A stretch of 33,368 bases of DNA. Source: a virus. Shown one piece after another: positions 1-7,272 of this stretch (within the stretch, counting starts at the first letter, position 1; every line of letters begins with the position of its first letter). A model generated the notes under the pieces. That model had not been told where the DNA came from and made no database searches. It saw only the letters and a program-made list of their open reading frames with translations. Where the stretch lies: IMG/VR virus record IMGVR_UViG_3300032213_000162, positions 1-33,368 of that record. One strand, 5' to 3'. The position numbers and the translations under genes were made by a program.

Positions 1-123
1 CGCAACTTAGCTACGTTCATGTTGGTATCAGTACCACCGATATCGTTAGATACAGTACCAGTACCACTTGCAGCTGACAATGCATCAAGAACCAACTGGT
101 CTTGTCTGCGGCCAATAGCGTTA
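1..123. repeat. Direct terminal repeat, left copy (circular genome joint)
   Basis: These 123 bases are identical to the last 123 bases of the window (33246-33368). The repeat lies inside the major capsid gene, and dropping one copy gives one uninterrupted 281-codon reading frame across the joint. This is what an assembler leaves at the ends of a circular or circularly permuted genome. True terminal repeats of T7-like phages normally lie between genes, so a packaging-end repeat is less likely. Confidence 0.9.
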
Positions 124-437
124 CCTAAAACTTGTACAAGCTCTTGGCGCTCGTCAAAGTTGACCTTTGCTTGAGCAAAAATGTCGCTATATTCAGCAGC
201 GTTCCAATCTTGCAATGTGCAAGTTACATTGGAAAAGCCTACGTTTAATGGGGTTACATCCGACTGAGTAATGCGTGGGGTGGCTACACCACGGCCAACT
301 TTTGGAAACTTAACTGTAGAACCTTCTACTCCACGACGCTGACGAACAGCACCAACCAGCATTGCCTTGCCCTGGTAGGCCTGTTTTACCTCAGCATCAA
401 ATAGAGTTACAAAGGCATTAGATAATGAAATGCTCAT
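1..437 (-). CDS. Major capsid protein, N-terminal part (continues across the joint at 32837-33245)
   Basis: The reading frame starts with ATG at 437, behind a strong ribosome site (AGGAG, six bases upstream), and runs off the left edge. Joined to the piece at the right end it makes 281 residues. The N-terminus begins MSISLSNAFV and shows short polar and beta-rich stretches typical of small HK97-fold capsid proteins. The call rests on this profile and on position: scaffold and portal lie upstream, and a small capsid-associated protein and the gp11-like tail gene lie downstream. It should form the icosahedral shell. A terminator separates it from the scaffold gene, so it probably also has its own promoter. 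I did not place it in a specific capsid family. Confidence 0.8.
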   Translation of the reverse strand, partial: MSISLSNAFVTLFDAEVKQAYQGKAMLVGAVRQRRGVEGSTVKFPKVGRGVATPRITQSDVTPLNVGFSNVTCTLQDWNAAEYSDIFAQAKVNFDERQELVQVLGNAIGRRQDQLVLDALSAASGTGTVSNDIGGTDTNMNVAKL

Positions 438-648
438 GTGTTTCTCCTAAAAAGGTAAAAAAATAAAATAGGTTTTTGCTTTGGTGTGCCTGTTGCCAGG
501 GCCTACGCTTGCTACTTGCGGTAGCCAATCGTCAGATTAATCTGCATCAAGGGCCAATTAAATGGTATGCCTTAATGAGTTTCTAGCAGAAATGTAGAAA
601 AAATACAACATCTAGTTGCATATTTTTAATTTTTACTAAATGTTGATG
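438..648 (-). promoter_or_regulatory. Leader of the major capsid gene
   Basis: This 211-base stretch has no convincing ORF. Read leftward it holds a possible extended -10 box (TGCTAGAAA, core at 580-585) with TTGTAT at 603-608 as a weak -35, spacer 17. Further down come a perfect 12-bp palindrome CAGATTAATCTG at 533-544, a small hairpin with GCTAC arms (511-515 and 521-525), and the AGGAG ribosome site. Because the scaffold terminator lies immediately upstream, a dedicated capsid promoter here is reasonable. The promoter itself is an inference from weak motifs; the hairpin and palindrome are directly visible. Confidence 0.35.
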
Positions 649-678
649 AAAAAACCCCCGGCAAACTGCACCGGGGGG
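649..678 (-). terminator. Rho-independent terminator after the scaffold gene
   Basis: On the minus strand CCCCCCGG, a 9-base loop and CCGGGGG are followed by six T residues. This is a textbook intrinsic terminator with a seven-base-pair all-GC stem. It begins about 30 bases after the scaffold stop codon and lies before the capsid gene, so it would stop leftward transcription from the terminase/portal side, or let only part of it through. Confidence 0.85.
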
Positions 679-708
679 AGGGTCACTCTCGTGAGGAGAT
701 TCCTTATT

Positions 709-1485
709 TTAGCCGAAATTCTGAGCAAACATTCGCTCAACTTTGGCTCGGTAGGCTGGATCTGTCTTGTACTTAGGATCGCCAACCATCTGGTACAACT
801 CATCTTTCGATGGCGCACCTTCAATGGGTACTGACTCGGTGGGGATACGAGAGCCTTCATAAGTCTCACGCAATTTCATCAAAGCCTTTAAGCCCTTGGC
901 TGTACCGCCCATGTACTTAAACTCTTCAAAGTCATCTTTACCCCAAACCCCTTTGTTTACAAGTCCTCTCGCCCAATCCGTCATTCCTTTAATAATGACA
1001 TCTGCGTTAGGACCAAGAGCTGCCTTTTCTTCAGCAAGTGATCTAGTGACAGTTTCTACTTTCTCTGCACTCATGCCAACCACTTTGCCAACCAAACTAT
1101 CTAAGGCGAGTTGCGATATCCCATTCTCCTTAGCCCAATCCAAGACGTGGCTACGAACTGGGTCATTCTCTGGAATTGCACCAAATGCGGATGCATCGTA
1201 TTTGCCATCTGCTGGAGCTTTGTGTTTGCCTTGCGATATCTGCTTACGCAAGTCCATCCACGATTTTGCTATGCCCTCAAGATCGGGGGCTGCATCGTCT
1301 TTCTTCCAAAAGTTCTCAGGCCACCAATCAGGGCGGTCTAGCGGAGTGTCATCCTCTTGCTCTGCTAAATGAGATATCTGTGATGCTTCTGGGTTTTGCT
1401 GCTCTGTACCTTGGCTGTCCTCAGTTGTTACTGAGTCCAGTAGGCCACCATCCTCTGTGGGCTGGACTGCTTCGGTAGTTTCCAT
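709..1485 (-). CDS. Capsid assembly (scaffolding) protein, T7 gp9-like
   Basis: The product has 258 residues and a very acidic, low-complexity N-terminus (first 50 residues rich in E, D, T and Q), then a helical middle and a charged C-terminus ending near PAYRAKVERMFAQNFG. Scaffolding proteins of T7-like phages have this composition and guide capsid assembly before leaving the prohead; T7 gp9 is about 307 residues. The gene lies between portal and major capsid, the conserved place for scaffold. The region around residues 50-66 (RPDWWPENFWKKD) is a Trp-rich segment common in these proteins. It is the last gene before a strong terminator. Identification is by composition plus order. Confidence 0.75.
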   Translation of the reverse strand: METTEAVQPTEDGGLLDSVTTEDSQGTEQQNPEASQISHLAEQEDDTPLDRPDWWPENFWKKDDAAPDLEGIAKSWMDLRKQISQGKHKAPADGKYDASAFGAIPENDPVRSHVLDWAKENGISQLALDSLVGKVVGMSAEKVETVTRSLAEEKAALGPNADVIIKGMTDWARGLVNKGVWGKDDFEEFKYMGGTAKGLKALMKLRETYEGSRIPTESVPIEGAPSKDELYQMVGDPKYKTDPAYRAKVERMFAQNFG

Positions 1486-1487
1486 TT

Positions 1488-1754
1488 TTACATTTTCCTC
1501 GCTTTATTAATCCTTGCTTCAAGATCCCGAATCACGCTGTTTTGTCCTTCTCGATAAAAAGCATAACTAGGATCAGCACCAGGCAAGGCAACTGGCTGCT
1601 CTAACAAAGTGGCTCTTAACCACTTCATTAGTTTTTCGCCATCCTCTGAGCTGAGAACTCGGAGGCATAATTTGTTTAGGTCTTCTACTGATTGGTCAAC
1701 ATCACGAATATCTGTAACTACGTTTTCTAGGCCAGCCCATCCGTCAACATTCAT
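1488..1754 (-). CDS. Small uncharacterised protein between portal and scaffold
   Basis: The product has 88 residues, is soluble, largely helical and weakly acidic, with no signal peptide, membrane segment or metal motif. It starts 3 bases after the portal stop and ends 2 bases before the scaffold start codon, so all three should be made from one message. The sequence contains a short aromatic segment (PSYAFYREGQNSVIRDLEAR, about residues 61-80) near the C-terminus. Location suggests a head-assembly accessory role, but I do not recognise the family. Confidence 0.65.
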   Translation of the reverse strand: MNVDGWAGLENVVTDIRDVDQSVEDLNKLCLRVLSSEDGEKLMKWLRATLLEQPVALPGADPSYAFYREGQNSVIRDLEARINKARKM

Positions 1755-1757
1755 CTA

Positions 1758-3329
1758 TTAGCCTCCAGCCATTTTCAGCATTTCTGGTACAGCCTCTGGG
1801 TTCTGCTCGGCAACCTGAGCTGCCTGTTGAGCAATCTGCTGGAGATTGTATTGGCGCTCTGCTGAGTCATTACGCAACCTTGTTGGGATGCCTAACTTGT
1901 CTGCAATGTAGTCTGTAATCTCGCCCATCTTAGGTGTTGCTTGACCCTCTGGTCCAAAGCCTTGAGCCATCTGCACGAACTGCATGACGTTGGTTACGTC
2001 TTCCATATTCTGAGCCATAGCTAATGGGGCAACTGGCGCTACCTTTACCTCTAGACCATTCACACGCAAAGGCATATCGATAATGCCTCTGTCATCCATT
2101 ACTTGCAGTATCTTAGATACAAGCGGAATCATGGTCTCATTAATCAATCGGCCAAATGCAGATCCAAGGTTCTGACTCAACTCCTTCATACGTTCTACGA
2201 CTTCTGTTGCGGAGCGAGCAGACATATTATCGGGAGGCAAACTCTCGTCTAGCAGTATGCGCTTGATGTTCCCTCGTAGGTCTCCCATGATAATCTGAGC
2301 CACATTAAAGTCACCAGCTCGTGGCAATGGCTTTAGTGACTCGCCCTGTGGGCCTCCGTTTCTGGCTACAGGGATGATTGCTCCTGGGATAATCTTGACA
2401 GTTGCTGGGTTAAGAACTCCATCGTCAGCAGCTGTATACACACCAGATATAGCTAAAGATGCATTCTTCAATACTAGCTCTAGTGTTTTGTTCAATGTCT
2501 TGATATCAGGCAACGCAGTAATCAATGGGCCTCTGCCATATATTTCACCGGCCACCTTCATATAGCGACTGACTACCCAAGGACTCTTCTTGAGTCTGCG
2601 ATAGACCAGCTCTTGCTTAGATTCTTTATGGATAACGTGATAGCAAAAGTCACCACGCTTTGGATCAAATACTGTAGCCTCAATCAACTCAAAGTCTTCT
2701 GTTGGCTTTTGGTCAATCTTTTGCTGTAGGTCGGATGGGATTGTGGCATCTCTCCATTGCTGAATGATTGCCTCACCCTTAATACGCATACGTCTGTATA
2801 CATTGTCTACCTGGCCATTAGCGCCCTCTTCAAAGGCAACTAAAAACTGTGGCACAGGAATGAAGTTGATTGGGGATGTGTCATCACCAGGCTGAACCAT
2901 CATTACTGCTGTACCAACTGCTAGGTCAAGCAAGAACTCGCCCATCGCAATGTCAAAGTTAGACTGCTTGAGAGTTGCAAACATCTTATCTGCATAGATA
3001 TCAAGCGCTGCTGAGGCCTCTGCCTTGCGGTCTTCTGGAATATCTGGGCCAGTCTCTAATCTGCACCATTTACGCTGTGGTGGGAATATTCCTGATTGTA
3101 GGCGGTTGGCAAAGCGCTGGGTCGAATTAATAGCGGTTGCATCAAACACACGATTCATCTTCTTAGCACCGCCAACCTTACCTTCGTAATAGCCGTCATA
3201 GAGATTACGCTGTGGCAGAGCGAACTCATATGCCTCATCGTATAGGTCTCTAAAATCCTCTTTCTTACGCAACGCAATATCGTGGCGCTTGAGGATGTCT
3301 TCGGGTTTTAATCTCATCATTTCAGCCAT
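1758..3329 (-). CDS. Portal protein (head-tail connector), T7 gp8-like
   Basis: The product has 523 residues, close to T7 gp8 (536). Visible family features are an N-terminal helical region with DLYDEAYEFALPQRN, the stretch FDATAINSTQRFANRLQSG, FPPQRKWCRLE, and a C-terminal half with a Gln-rich tail (about residues 488-510). These match podovirus head-tail connector proteins, which form the dodecameric portal at the capsid vertex through which DNA is packaged and released. I chose ATG at 3329, which has AAGGA five bases upstream; a longer version starting with TTG at 3356 lacks one. It begins 2 bases before the stop codon of the upstream small gene ends, so translation is probably coupled. 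Confidence 0.92.
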   Translation of the reverse strand: MAEMMRLKPEDILKRHDIALRKKEDFRDLYDEAYEFALPQRNLYDGYYEGKVGGAKKMNRVFDATAINSTQRFANRLQSGIFPPQRKWCRLETGPDIPEDRKAEASAALDIYADKMFATLKQSNFDIAMGEFLLDLAVGTAVMMVQPGDDTSPINFIPVPQFLVAFEEGANGQVDNVYRRMRIKGEAIIQQWRDATIPSDLQQKIDQKPTEDFELIEATVFDPKRGDFCYHVIHKESKQELVYRRLKKSPWVVSRYMKVAGEIYGRGPLITALPDIKTLNKTLELVLKNASLAISGVYTAADDGVLNPATVKIIPGAIIPVARNGGPQGESLKPLPRAGDFNVAQIIMGDLRGNIKRILLDESLPPDNMSARSATEVVERMKELSQNLGSAFGRLINETMIPLVSKILQVMDDRGIIDMPLRVNGLEVKVAPVAPLAMAQNMEDVTNVMQFVQMAQGFGPEGQATPKMGEITDYIADKLGIPTRLRNDSAERQYNLQQIAQQAAQVAEQNPEAVPEMLKMAGG

Positions 3330-3330
3330 A

Positions 3331-3603
3331 TCAATCCTTTTTGTGTCTATTTGCAAAGTTACGAGCTGCCTCTTTGCTACCGAATCCCCACGCTTGCAAC
3401 GCTTTCTTTAAGCGAGTTGGTCTGCCTTTCTCATCTACTAAAGGACCAGCCATCCCACCAAAGCGAGCAGCAAAAGATACCCTTCTTGGGTTGGTTCCAC
3501 CCTTAACTGGGGCTTGTAGGTTGCCACCTTCTTTGCGCTCAAAGTATTTGCGCCCAGCCTCGTTAAGTCCACCACTTGGGTTCTGATGTTTTTTAAGTGT
3601 CAT
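3331..3603 (-). CDS. Small basic phage protein (DUF6321-like)
   Basis: The product has 90 residues and is Lys/Arg/Gly-rich. It carries NPSGGLNEAGRKYF, then RRVSFAARFGGM and RLKKALQAWGFGS. This order (NP-GGL..GR..F, then SF.AR.GGM, then a LKKAL.AW end) is the pattern I know from the DUF6321 family, small proteins of unknown role found beside structural genes of aquatic podoviruses. The ATG at 3603 overlaps the stop of the upstream gene as ATGA; GTG at 3612 would add three residues. A DNA- or capsid-binding role would fit the charge but is not shown. Confidence 0.7.
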   Translation of the reverse strand: MTLKKHQNPSGGLNEAGRKYFERKEGGNLQAPVKGGTNPRRVSFAARFGGMAGPLVDEKGRPTRLKKALQAWGFGSKEAARNFANRHKKD

Positions 3604-4184
3604 TCGTACCACTCAATCATTAAGTGAGCCATATGCGATTGCCCACTTCTGTTTGTCAATCTAAACAAATATGTTGTTAGCGGAGCCAATACATATTGAA
3701 ATGAAAATGCAGCAGATCCAGTTGCCTGACCACCAGATCCACCAGCAAGAAACTCACCAGTTAAAGCGGTTCCAGTATTAGTAACTGTTGGATTAATTAA
3801 GACTGCGCTTGAGCTTGTGTTGGTTGATGACCTATAACGATTGATGGCTGTAAACGATGTGCCACCAGTTACAGTTGCATTTTCAAAAATAGTAAACTCT
3901 GCATCACCGCCACAGTTAACATCAAATACTAGGTGAGGATACTTGCCAGTAGCCCAAGCAACAGCAATATCGATTGATGCATTGTTGGCTAATTGGTTTG
4001 CGTTACCATTTAAAAAATATGCGTAAAAGGCTCTGCCTTCATGCAATCTGATATGGTTAATGTCAGCCATAACAAATGGCTTCTCTGATCCGGCAACAAC
4101 TTGATTGCCATCCTTATCAATATATGTTGGTGTAACAAATATTGATTTGGTGTTATCAGACTCCCGCTGGACAATAATAGCCAT
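3600..4184 (-). CDS. Putative virion structural protein (beta-rich)
   Basis: The product has 194 residues, rich in Thr, Ser, Asn and Gly with alternating hydrophobics, the look of a beta-sandwich protein. It has no catalytic motif, signal or membrane segment. Segments such as HLVFDVNCGGDAEFTIFENA and a C-terminal SGQSHMAHLMIEWYE suggest a jelly-roll-like decoration or tail-associated protein. Its start overlaps the stop of the upstream 62-residue gene (TAATG) and its stop overlaps the next gene (ATGA), placing it in the head-gene operon. Role inferred only from composition and neighbours. Confidence 0.6.
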   Translation of the reverse strand: MAIIVQRESDNTKSIFVTPTYIDKDGNQVVAGSEKPFVMADINHIRLHEGRAFYAYFLNGNANQLANNASIDIAVAWATGKYPHLVFDVNCGGDAEFTIFENATVTGGTSFTAINRYRSSTNTSSSAVLINPTVTNTGTALTGEFLAGGSGGQATGSAAFSFQYVLAPLTTYLFRLTNRSGQSHMAHLMIEWYE

Positions 4185-4372
4185 TAGTCTTCTTCATCCT
4201 CTAGATCGGATGCTTTGTACATATCTTCTTCATTTGGCTTAGAACGGCCAGCCTTTTGAGCCAGCATCTTAGCCACTTTCTTTTGGAAAGGAGTCAACTC
4301 CATAGGCTTTTTCTCTTCCTCGCCCATGCCTTTGTGGTCTTCGCCAAACTCAAACGATAGTTCTACTTTCAT
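4184..4372 (-). CDS. Small charged protein, paralogue of the next gene upstream (copy B)
   Basis: The product has 62 residues with acidic ends and a basic centre. The core LTPFQKKVAKMLAQKAGRSK is followed by PN and an acidic tail (DLEDEED). It shares the pattern L-S/T-P-x-QK-xx-AK-xx-A-xKAGR-xx-PN with the neighbouring 50-residue gene at 4369-4521, so the two look like a tandem duplication. Start and stop codons overlap both neighbours (ATGA and TAATG). Function unknown. Confidence 0.7.
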   Translation of the reverse strand: MKVELSFEFGEDHKGMGEEEKKPMELTPFQKKVAKMLAQKAGRSKPNEEDMYKASDLEDEED

Positions 4373-4521
4373 TTTTTAGATGCTCTCATGTTATCTACAA
4401 GATTTGGATATGGTCTGCCCGCCTTCTTGGCCATCGCTTTAGCAGCAGTCTTCTGCATGGGAGACAACTTCTCAGGCTTACCTAAGCCTTTTGGTCTTTC
4501 TTTATCCCAGACTTCTTTCAT
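4369..4521 (-). CDS. Small basic protein, paralogue of its downstream neighbour (copy A)
   Basis: I translated this ORF by hand: 50 residues, beginning MKEVWDKERPKG and containing LSPMQKTAAKAMAKKAGRPY followed by PN. It is strongly basic, whereas its paralogue at 4184-4372 carries acidic extensions. Its ATG overlaps the stop codon of the DUF6496-like gene, and its own stop overlaps the next ATG, both as ATGA. The chain of overlaps and the shared motif support a real gene despite its size. Function unknown. Confidence 0.7.
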   Translation of the reverse strand: MKEVWDKERPKGLGKPEKLSPMQKTAAKAMAKKAGRPYPNLVDNMRASKK

Positions 4522-4676
4522 TTTTTCTTAGCCATTCCAGCCTCGCTCATTGCAATTGCAACGGCTTGCTTTTGAGATTTAACAACTGGGCCACCTTTGC
4601 CAGAATGTAGACCGCCAGCCTTGTATTCACGCATGACTTTGGCTACTTTCTTTTGCATCTTCGCTTTATTATCCAA
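4518..4676 (-). CDS. DUF6496-like small basic protein
   Basis: The product has 52 residues. Its centre reads KVAKVMREYKAGGLHSGKGG, followed by PVVKSQKQAVAIAMSEAG. The order VMxEYK..LHSG..GPVVK..KQAVAIAMSEA is the signature I know from DUF6496, a short protein of unknown function common in phages and bacteria. I chose the TTG start at 4676 because a GGAGG ribosome site sits eight bases ahead; the internal ATG at 4658 has none and would give 46 residues. The start overlaps the end of the upstream MGG-type gene. Confidence 0.72.
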   Translation of the reverse strand: MDNKAKMQKKVAKVMREYKAGGLHSGKGGPVVKSQKQAVAIAMSEAGMAKKK

Positions 4677-4917
4677 GGCTATTCCCTCCACCTAAAGTCT
4701 CTTGCATACCCATCTCTGCATTTAATCGTGCATCCGATAGGAGTTGACGGCCTCTACGTCTTGCGCCACGCATTCTTGCGCCAGCCTCTTCTTGTGCCTG
4801 TGTTGCTTGTGTTGCTTTTTCAGCTTCAGCTTTTTTTCCAGACTCGGCTACTTTTGCTGCGGCTTCCGAAACAGGGTTGTTGTATCCACCACCACCACCG
4901 CTAAATACTCCACCCAT
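4669..4917 (-). CDS. Small Gly/Ala-rich protein, MGG-type tandem paralogue (copy B)
   Basis: The product has 82 residues: a glycine-rich N-terminus starting MGGVFSGGGGG, an Ala/Glu/Lys helix (about residues 18-45), then an arginine cluster and the C-terminal motif RGRQLLSDARLNAEMG. The gene immediately upstream has the same three-part plan and the same C-terminal motif. The layout (glycine start, helix, basic LLSD-R-L tail) resembles small podovirus proteins of the T7 gp7.3 kind, which are virion- or tail-assembly factors; that link is an inference. It ends in the overlap that carries the ribosome site of the next gene. Confidence 0.7.
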   Translation of the reverse strand: MGGVFSGGGGGYNNPVSEAAAKVAESGKKAEAEKATQATQAQEEAGARMRGARRRGRQLLSDARLNAEMGMQETLGGGNSLG

Positions 4918-4919
4918 GA

Positions 4920-5165
4920 TTAGCTCACTTTCATTTCGTTAGATCCAAGCGTTTGAATGCCTGTCTCTGGGGTTAAACGTGTATCGGATAGCAACATACG
5001 GCTACCACCACGAACTCTTGCTTTAGCACGAGCTGCGTTTTGCTCTGCGAGCTGTCGCTTCTCCTCTTCAGCTTGCGCCCTAATCTTTTCGTTTTCTGCC
5101 TTAGTCTCAGCAGCTGCTCGTTCAGCACCGCTGGTATCTGGAGATCCACCAAATAGTCCACCCAT
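4920..5165 (-). CDS. Small Gly/Ala-rich protein, MGG-type tandem paralogue (copy A)
   Basis: The product has 81 residues: MGGLFGGSPD at the start, a long Glu/Ala/Lys/Gln helix that is probably coiled coil (about residues 14-45), and RGGSRMLLSDTRLTPETGIQ near the C-terminus. Aligned with the downstream neighbour, the shared pattern is MGG-x-F-x-GG, then RG-x-R-x-LLSD-x-RL-xx-E-x-G-x-Q and TLG. Two copies in tandem suggest duplication followed by divergence. It follows the GNAT-like gene with no gap. Probably a minor virion or assembly protein; no enzymatic motif is visible. Confidence 0.72.
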   Translation of the reverse strand: MGGLFGGSPDTSGAERAAAETKAENEKIRAQAEEEKRQLAEQNAARAKARVRGGSRMLLSDTRLTPETGIQTLGSNEMKVS

Positions 5166-5660
5166 TTAATACCTCGTCATTAGTAAGTAATCCACCTTGT
5201 CAGGGCCATACATCTTTAAAACCGCTTCGGTCTCAAACCTTAATGCTTTCGCATAACGTATTGCCCGAATATCGTCAGTTCTAACAGTTATTTGCAATCT
5301 ATGCAAGTTGAGATATCTGGTTGCGATATCTACAAAGGATCTGCCACATCTGAGCATGGATGCTGGGTGTTCTCTAGCCTGATTGTCAAAGATGCTCCAC
5401 ATCTCGCCAACTCCACCCCAAAAGAATACAACTCCAAAGATGGCTATCGGTTTATTGCGGTAGAAAGCGGTAACCGCTGCGCCAAGCATGGATTGGCTGT
5501 ATATCATGGATCTTAGGTCATAGCCTCTAGCCACAGCCAACAGCTCTGGCTGGGTGGTATCGAGCTGGTCAAAGTGGTCAATAACGAATGGCAGATAAAA
5601 CACCCCTCTCTTGGGATGCATCTCCTCGTTTAATACCTCGTAGGGTATAGTCACTTTCAT
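5166..5660 (-). CDS. GNAT-fold acetyltransferase-like protein (T7 gp13 / DUF2833-like)
   Basis: The product has 164 residues. The strand pair PIAIFGVVFFWGGVGEMWSI (about residues 71-90), the helix around 100-118, and the C-terminal sequence IRAIRYAKALRFETEAVLKM (131-150) follow the GNAT order: beta4 with beta5, a cofactor-side helix, and the A.R.Y.KAlGF end motif. T7-like phages have a GNAT-like protein, gp13, needed for head morphogenesis, and this gene sits among packaging and head genes. The usual Q/RxxGxG/A loop is not clear (LRCGRSF may take its place), so enzyme activity is uncertain. Its start overlaps the terminase stop (ATGA). Confidence 0.72.
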   Translation of the reverse strand: MKVTIPYEVLNEEMHPKRGVFYLPFVIDHFDQLDTTQPELLAVARGYDLRSMIYSQSMLGAAVTAFYRNKPIAIFGVVFFWGGVGEMWSIFDNQAREHPASMLRCGRSFVDIATRYLNLHRLQITVRTDDIRAIRYAKALRFETEAVLKMYGPDKVDYLLMTRY

Positions 5661-7216
5661 CTTGAGAATATATCAAAGTCGCTGTTGGCCACAGTCTGGG
5701 CTACATATGTTCTTGATGACACGTCTCCTGGGCGAGTCATGCGCTTATATTCACCGCCACCGAGTAAGAGATATCCAAAGGCATCACCAACGTGAGAGTG
5801 TTCGTTTTTGTTTGGGCTATCCCTAAATCGCTCCTGACCAGAGCCAACTGATACCCGCTTGAAATGGTAGCCACCCGCCAGAGACTTGCGTAGTAGCTTA
5901 CATTTACTGTCAACCATCAGCCCCGGCTTGCCGTTAATAAGACGTTGCATGGGCGCAGCAGCGGATTCTCTGCGAACCTTGAAGTCGTTTGATGGGGTTG
6001 GCTGTGCCTTGAGGCCAAGAGTCCTTAGAAAGTCAAAGGCCGTTACCTCATAGATCGCATCTCTAGCCATACCAGCCGGATCGCCCCACACCAATACTTG
6101 CATTCCTGGGTACTTTGCGTTGATTTCAGCCACGAGTTGGTGACCAAAGCGCTCTAATCCCATGTCAAAGGTAACAATCTCGTCAATTACTTGCCACCTA
6201 CCGCTAGGCAACCTCTGCCCAATCACCGCAGCTGGGGTTAAACCAAAGTCAAGACCAATCTGGATCGGCACAGAGTTGTCCAAAATTGTCTCTCCAGACA
6301 TGATGTTATCGTCATATTCAGGCCAAACCGACTTGCCCTCTTGGACATAGGTATATTTGCCCTCTGCGTAGCATCGGATCCAATCTAGATTCTTACCCAA
6401 TAGCATCTGCTGATAGTAGCCAGCCGGTAGATTGGCTACGTTTTCAGCCTTCTTGTTTAACTGCCACCACTTACCCGCTGAGAAGATGCAGTCATTGGCC
6501 TCTGGGTTTTCGGGCAGATCGTCTTTGCCGACTTCAATAACCCCTCCAGGTTGCTTGTAAAACTTCCAAGCATATGGTCCTGTCATCTTTTCTTTCTCGG
6601 CCATCCTAAACCACCAATGGTCATCATCCATTGGGTTGGTATCCATCCAGATTCCATGCCAACTAGCGCCACCATCTCTCTTGGTAGGGTATCTACCTAC
6701 TCGGTGTGTAAGGCCATCAATTACAGCCTTGGGCAACTCTCGTGCCTCGTTAACCCATGCCCCTGTTAGCTCTAGGGATAATAGCTTTCTAACGTCTTTC
6801 GGTTGGTCAAGCGCTAAGAAGATTACCTCGCAATCGAGACCCGCAGCTCCATCCCTTGCCGGTAGTCGGATGTGGTGGGTAATCGGTGGGGTATAGAGCA
6901 TTGGCCCAAAGGTATTCTCTGGGAAAAGGTCTTGCCACGTCTTAATTGTGGTTGTCTTGAGTTCGGGGTAGCTATTGCGTACAATGACAAAACGGGTATA
7001 TCGGACACCATCGATAGGGGAGGGCTTTTGCTGAATGGCTCTGATGAACACCTCAGCAGCGCAAGCATATGACTTGCCAGACCCTACTGGACCCATCATC
7101 CCACGCACGAATGCGTTGCTCGTTAGGAACTTATAAACCTCTGGGGATTTGGAAAAATCTAAGCTAATACCAGTAGTCGGTATCTGCTTACTTGACATCT
7201 CTTTTGTTTTAGCCAT
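5657..7216 (-). CDS. terL: Terminase large subunit (DNA packaging ATPase/nuclease)
   Basis: The product has 519 residues. The Walker A motif is GPVGSGKS at 42-49; LTGAWVNEARE (about 150-160) carries the Walker B region with its catalytic Glu; MDTNP follows. The C-terminal nuclease is marked by IGLDFGLTPAA, then WGDPAGMARD, and HVGDAFGYLLL near the end, which supply the acidic residues of the RNase H-like fold. It drives DNA into the prohead through the portal and cuts the concatemer. It is the first gene of the long leftward late block, just downstream of a divergent intergenic region with a TATAAT box. The small subunit candidate lies more than 2 kb away in the early block. Confidence 0.95.
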   Translation of the reverse strand: MAKTKEMSSKQIPTTGISLDFSKSPEVYKFLTSNAFVRGMMGPVGSGKSYACAAEVFIRAIQQKPSPIDGVRYTRFVIVRNSYPELKTTTIKTWQDLFPENTFGPMLYTPPITHHIRLPARDGAAGLDCEVIFLALDQPKDVRKLLSLELTGAWVNEARELPKAVIDGLTHRVGRYPTKRDGGASWHGIWMDTNPMDDDHWWFRMAEKEKMTGPYAWKFYKQPGGVIEVGKDDLPENPEANDCIFSAGKWWQLNKKAENVANLPAGYYQQMLLGKNLDWIRCYAEGKYTYVQEGKSVWPEYDDNIMSGETILDNSVPIQIGLDFGLTPAAVIGQRLPSGRWQVIDEIVTFDMGLERFGHQLVAEINAKYPGMQVLVWGDPAGMARDAIYEVTAFDFLRTLGLKAQPTPSNDFKVRRESAAAPMQRLINGKPGLMVDSKCKLLRKSLAGGYHFKRVSVGSGQERFRDSPNKNEHSHVGDAFGYLLLGGGEYKRMTRPGDVSSRTYVAQTVANSDFDIFSR

Positions 7217-7272
7217 TGATTTTTAACACTTTTCAGTTAATATAAGCTAACTTTATCATTATAAGGTATGTC
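7217..7272. promoter_or_regulatory. Divergent promoter region between terL and the phosphoesterase gene
   Basis: These 56 bases separate the leftward late block from a rightward pair. On the minus strand there is a perfect TATAAT at 7258-7263, about 42 bases ahead of the terL ATG, with no good -35 match, so an activator may be needed. A dyad AGTTA-8-TAACT lies at 7235-7252, between that box and terL, a likely protein-binding site. For the rightward gene an AAGG ribosome site sits seven bases before ATG 7273. Promoter strength is not predictable from this. Confidence 0.45.

Noticed and set aside
438-648. tRNA or structured RNA gene in the capsid leader
   Set aside because: Only short hairpins are present; no cloverleaf or known riboswitch core.
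896-1372. 158-codon plus-strand open frame
   Set aside because: Antisense to the scaffold gene, rich in Ser, with no ribosome site or domain.
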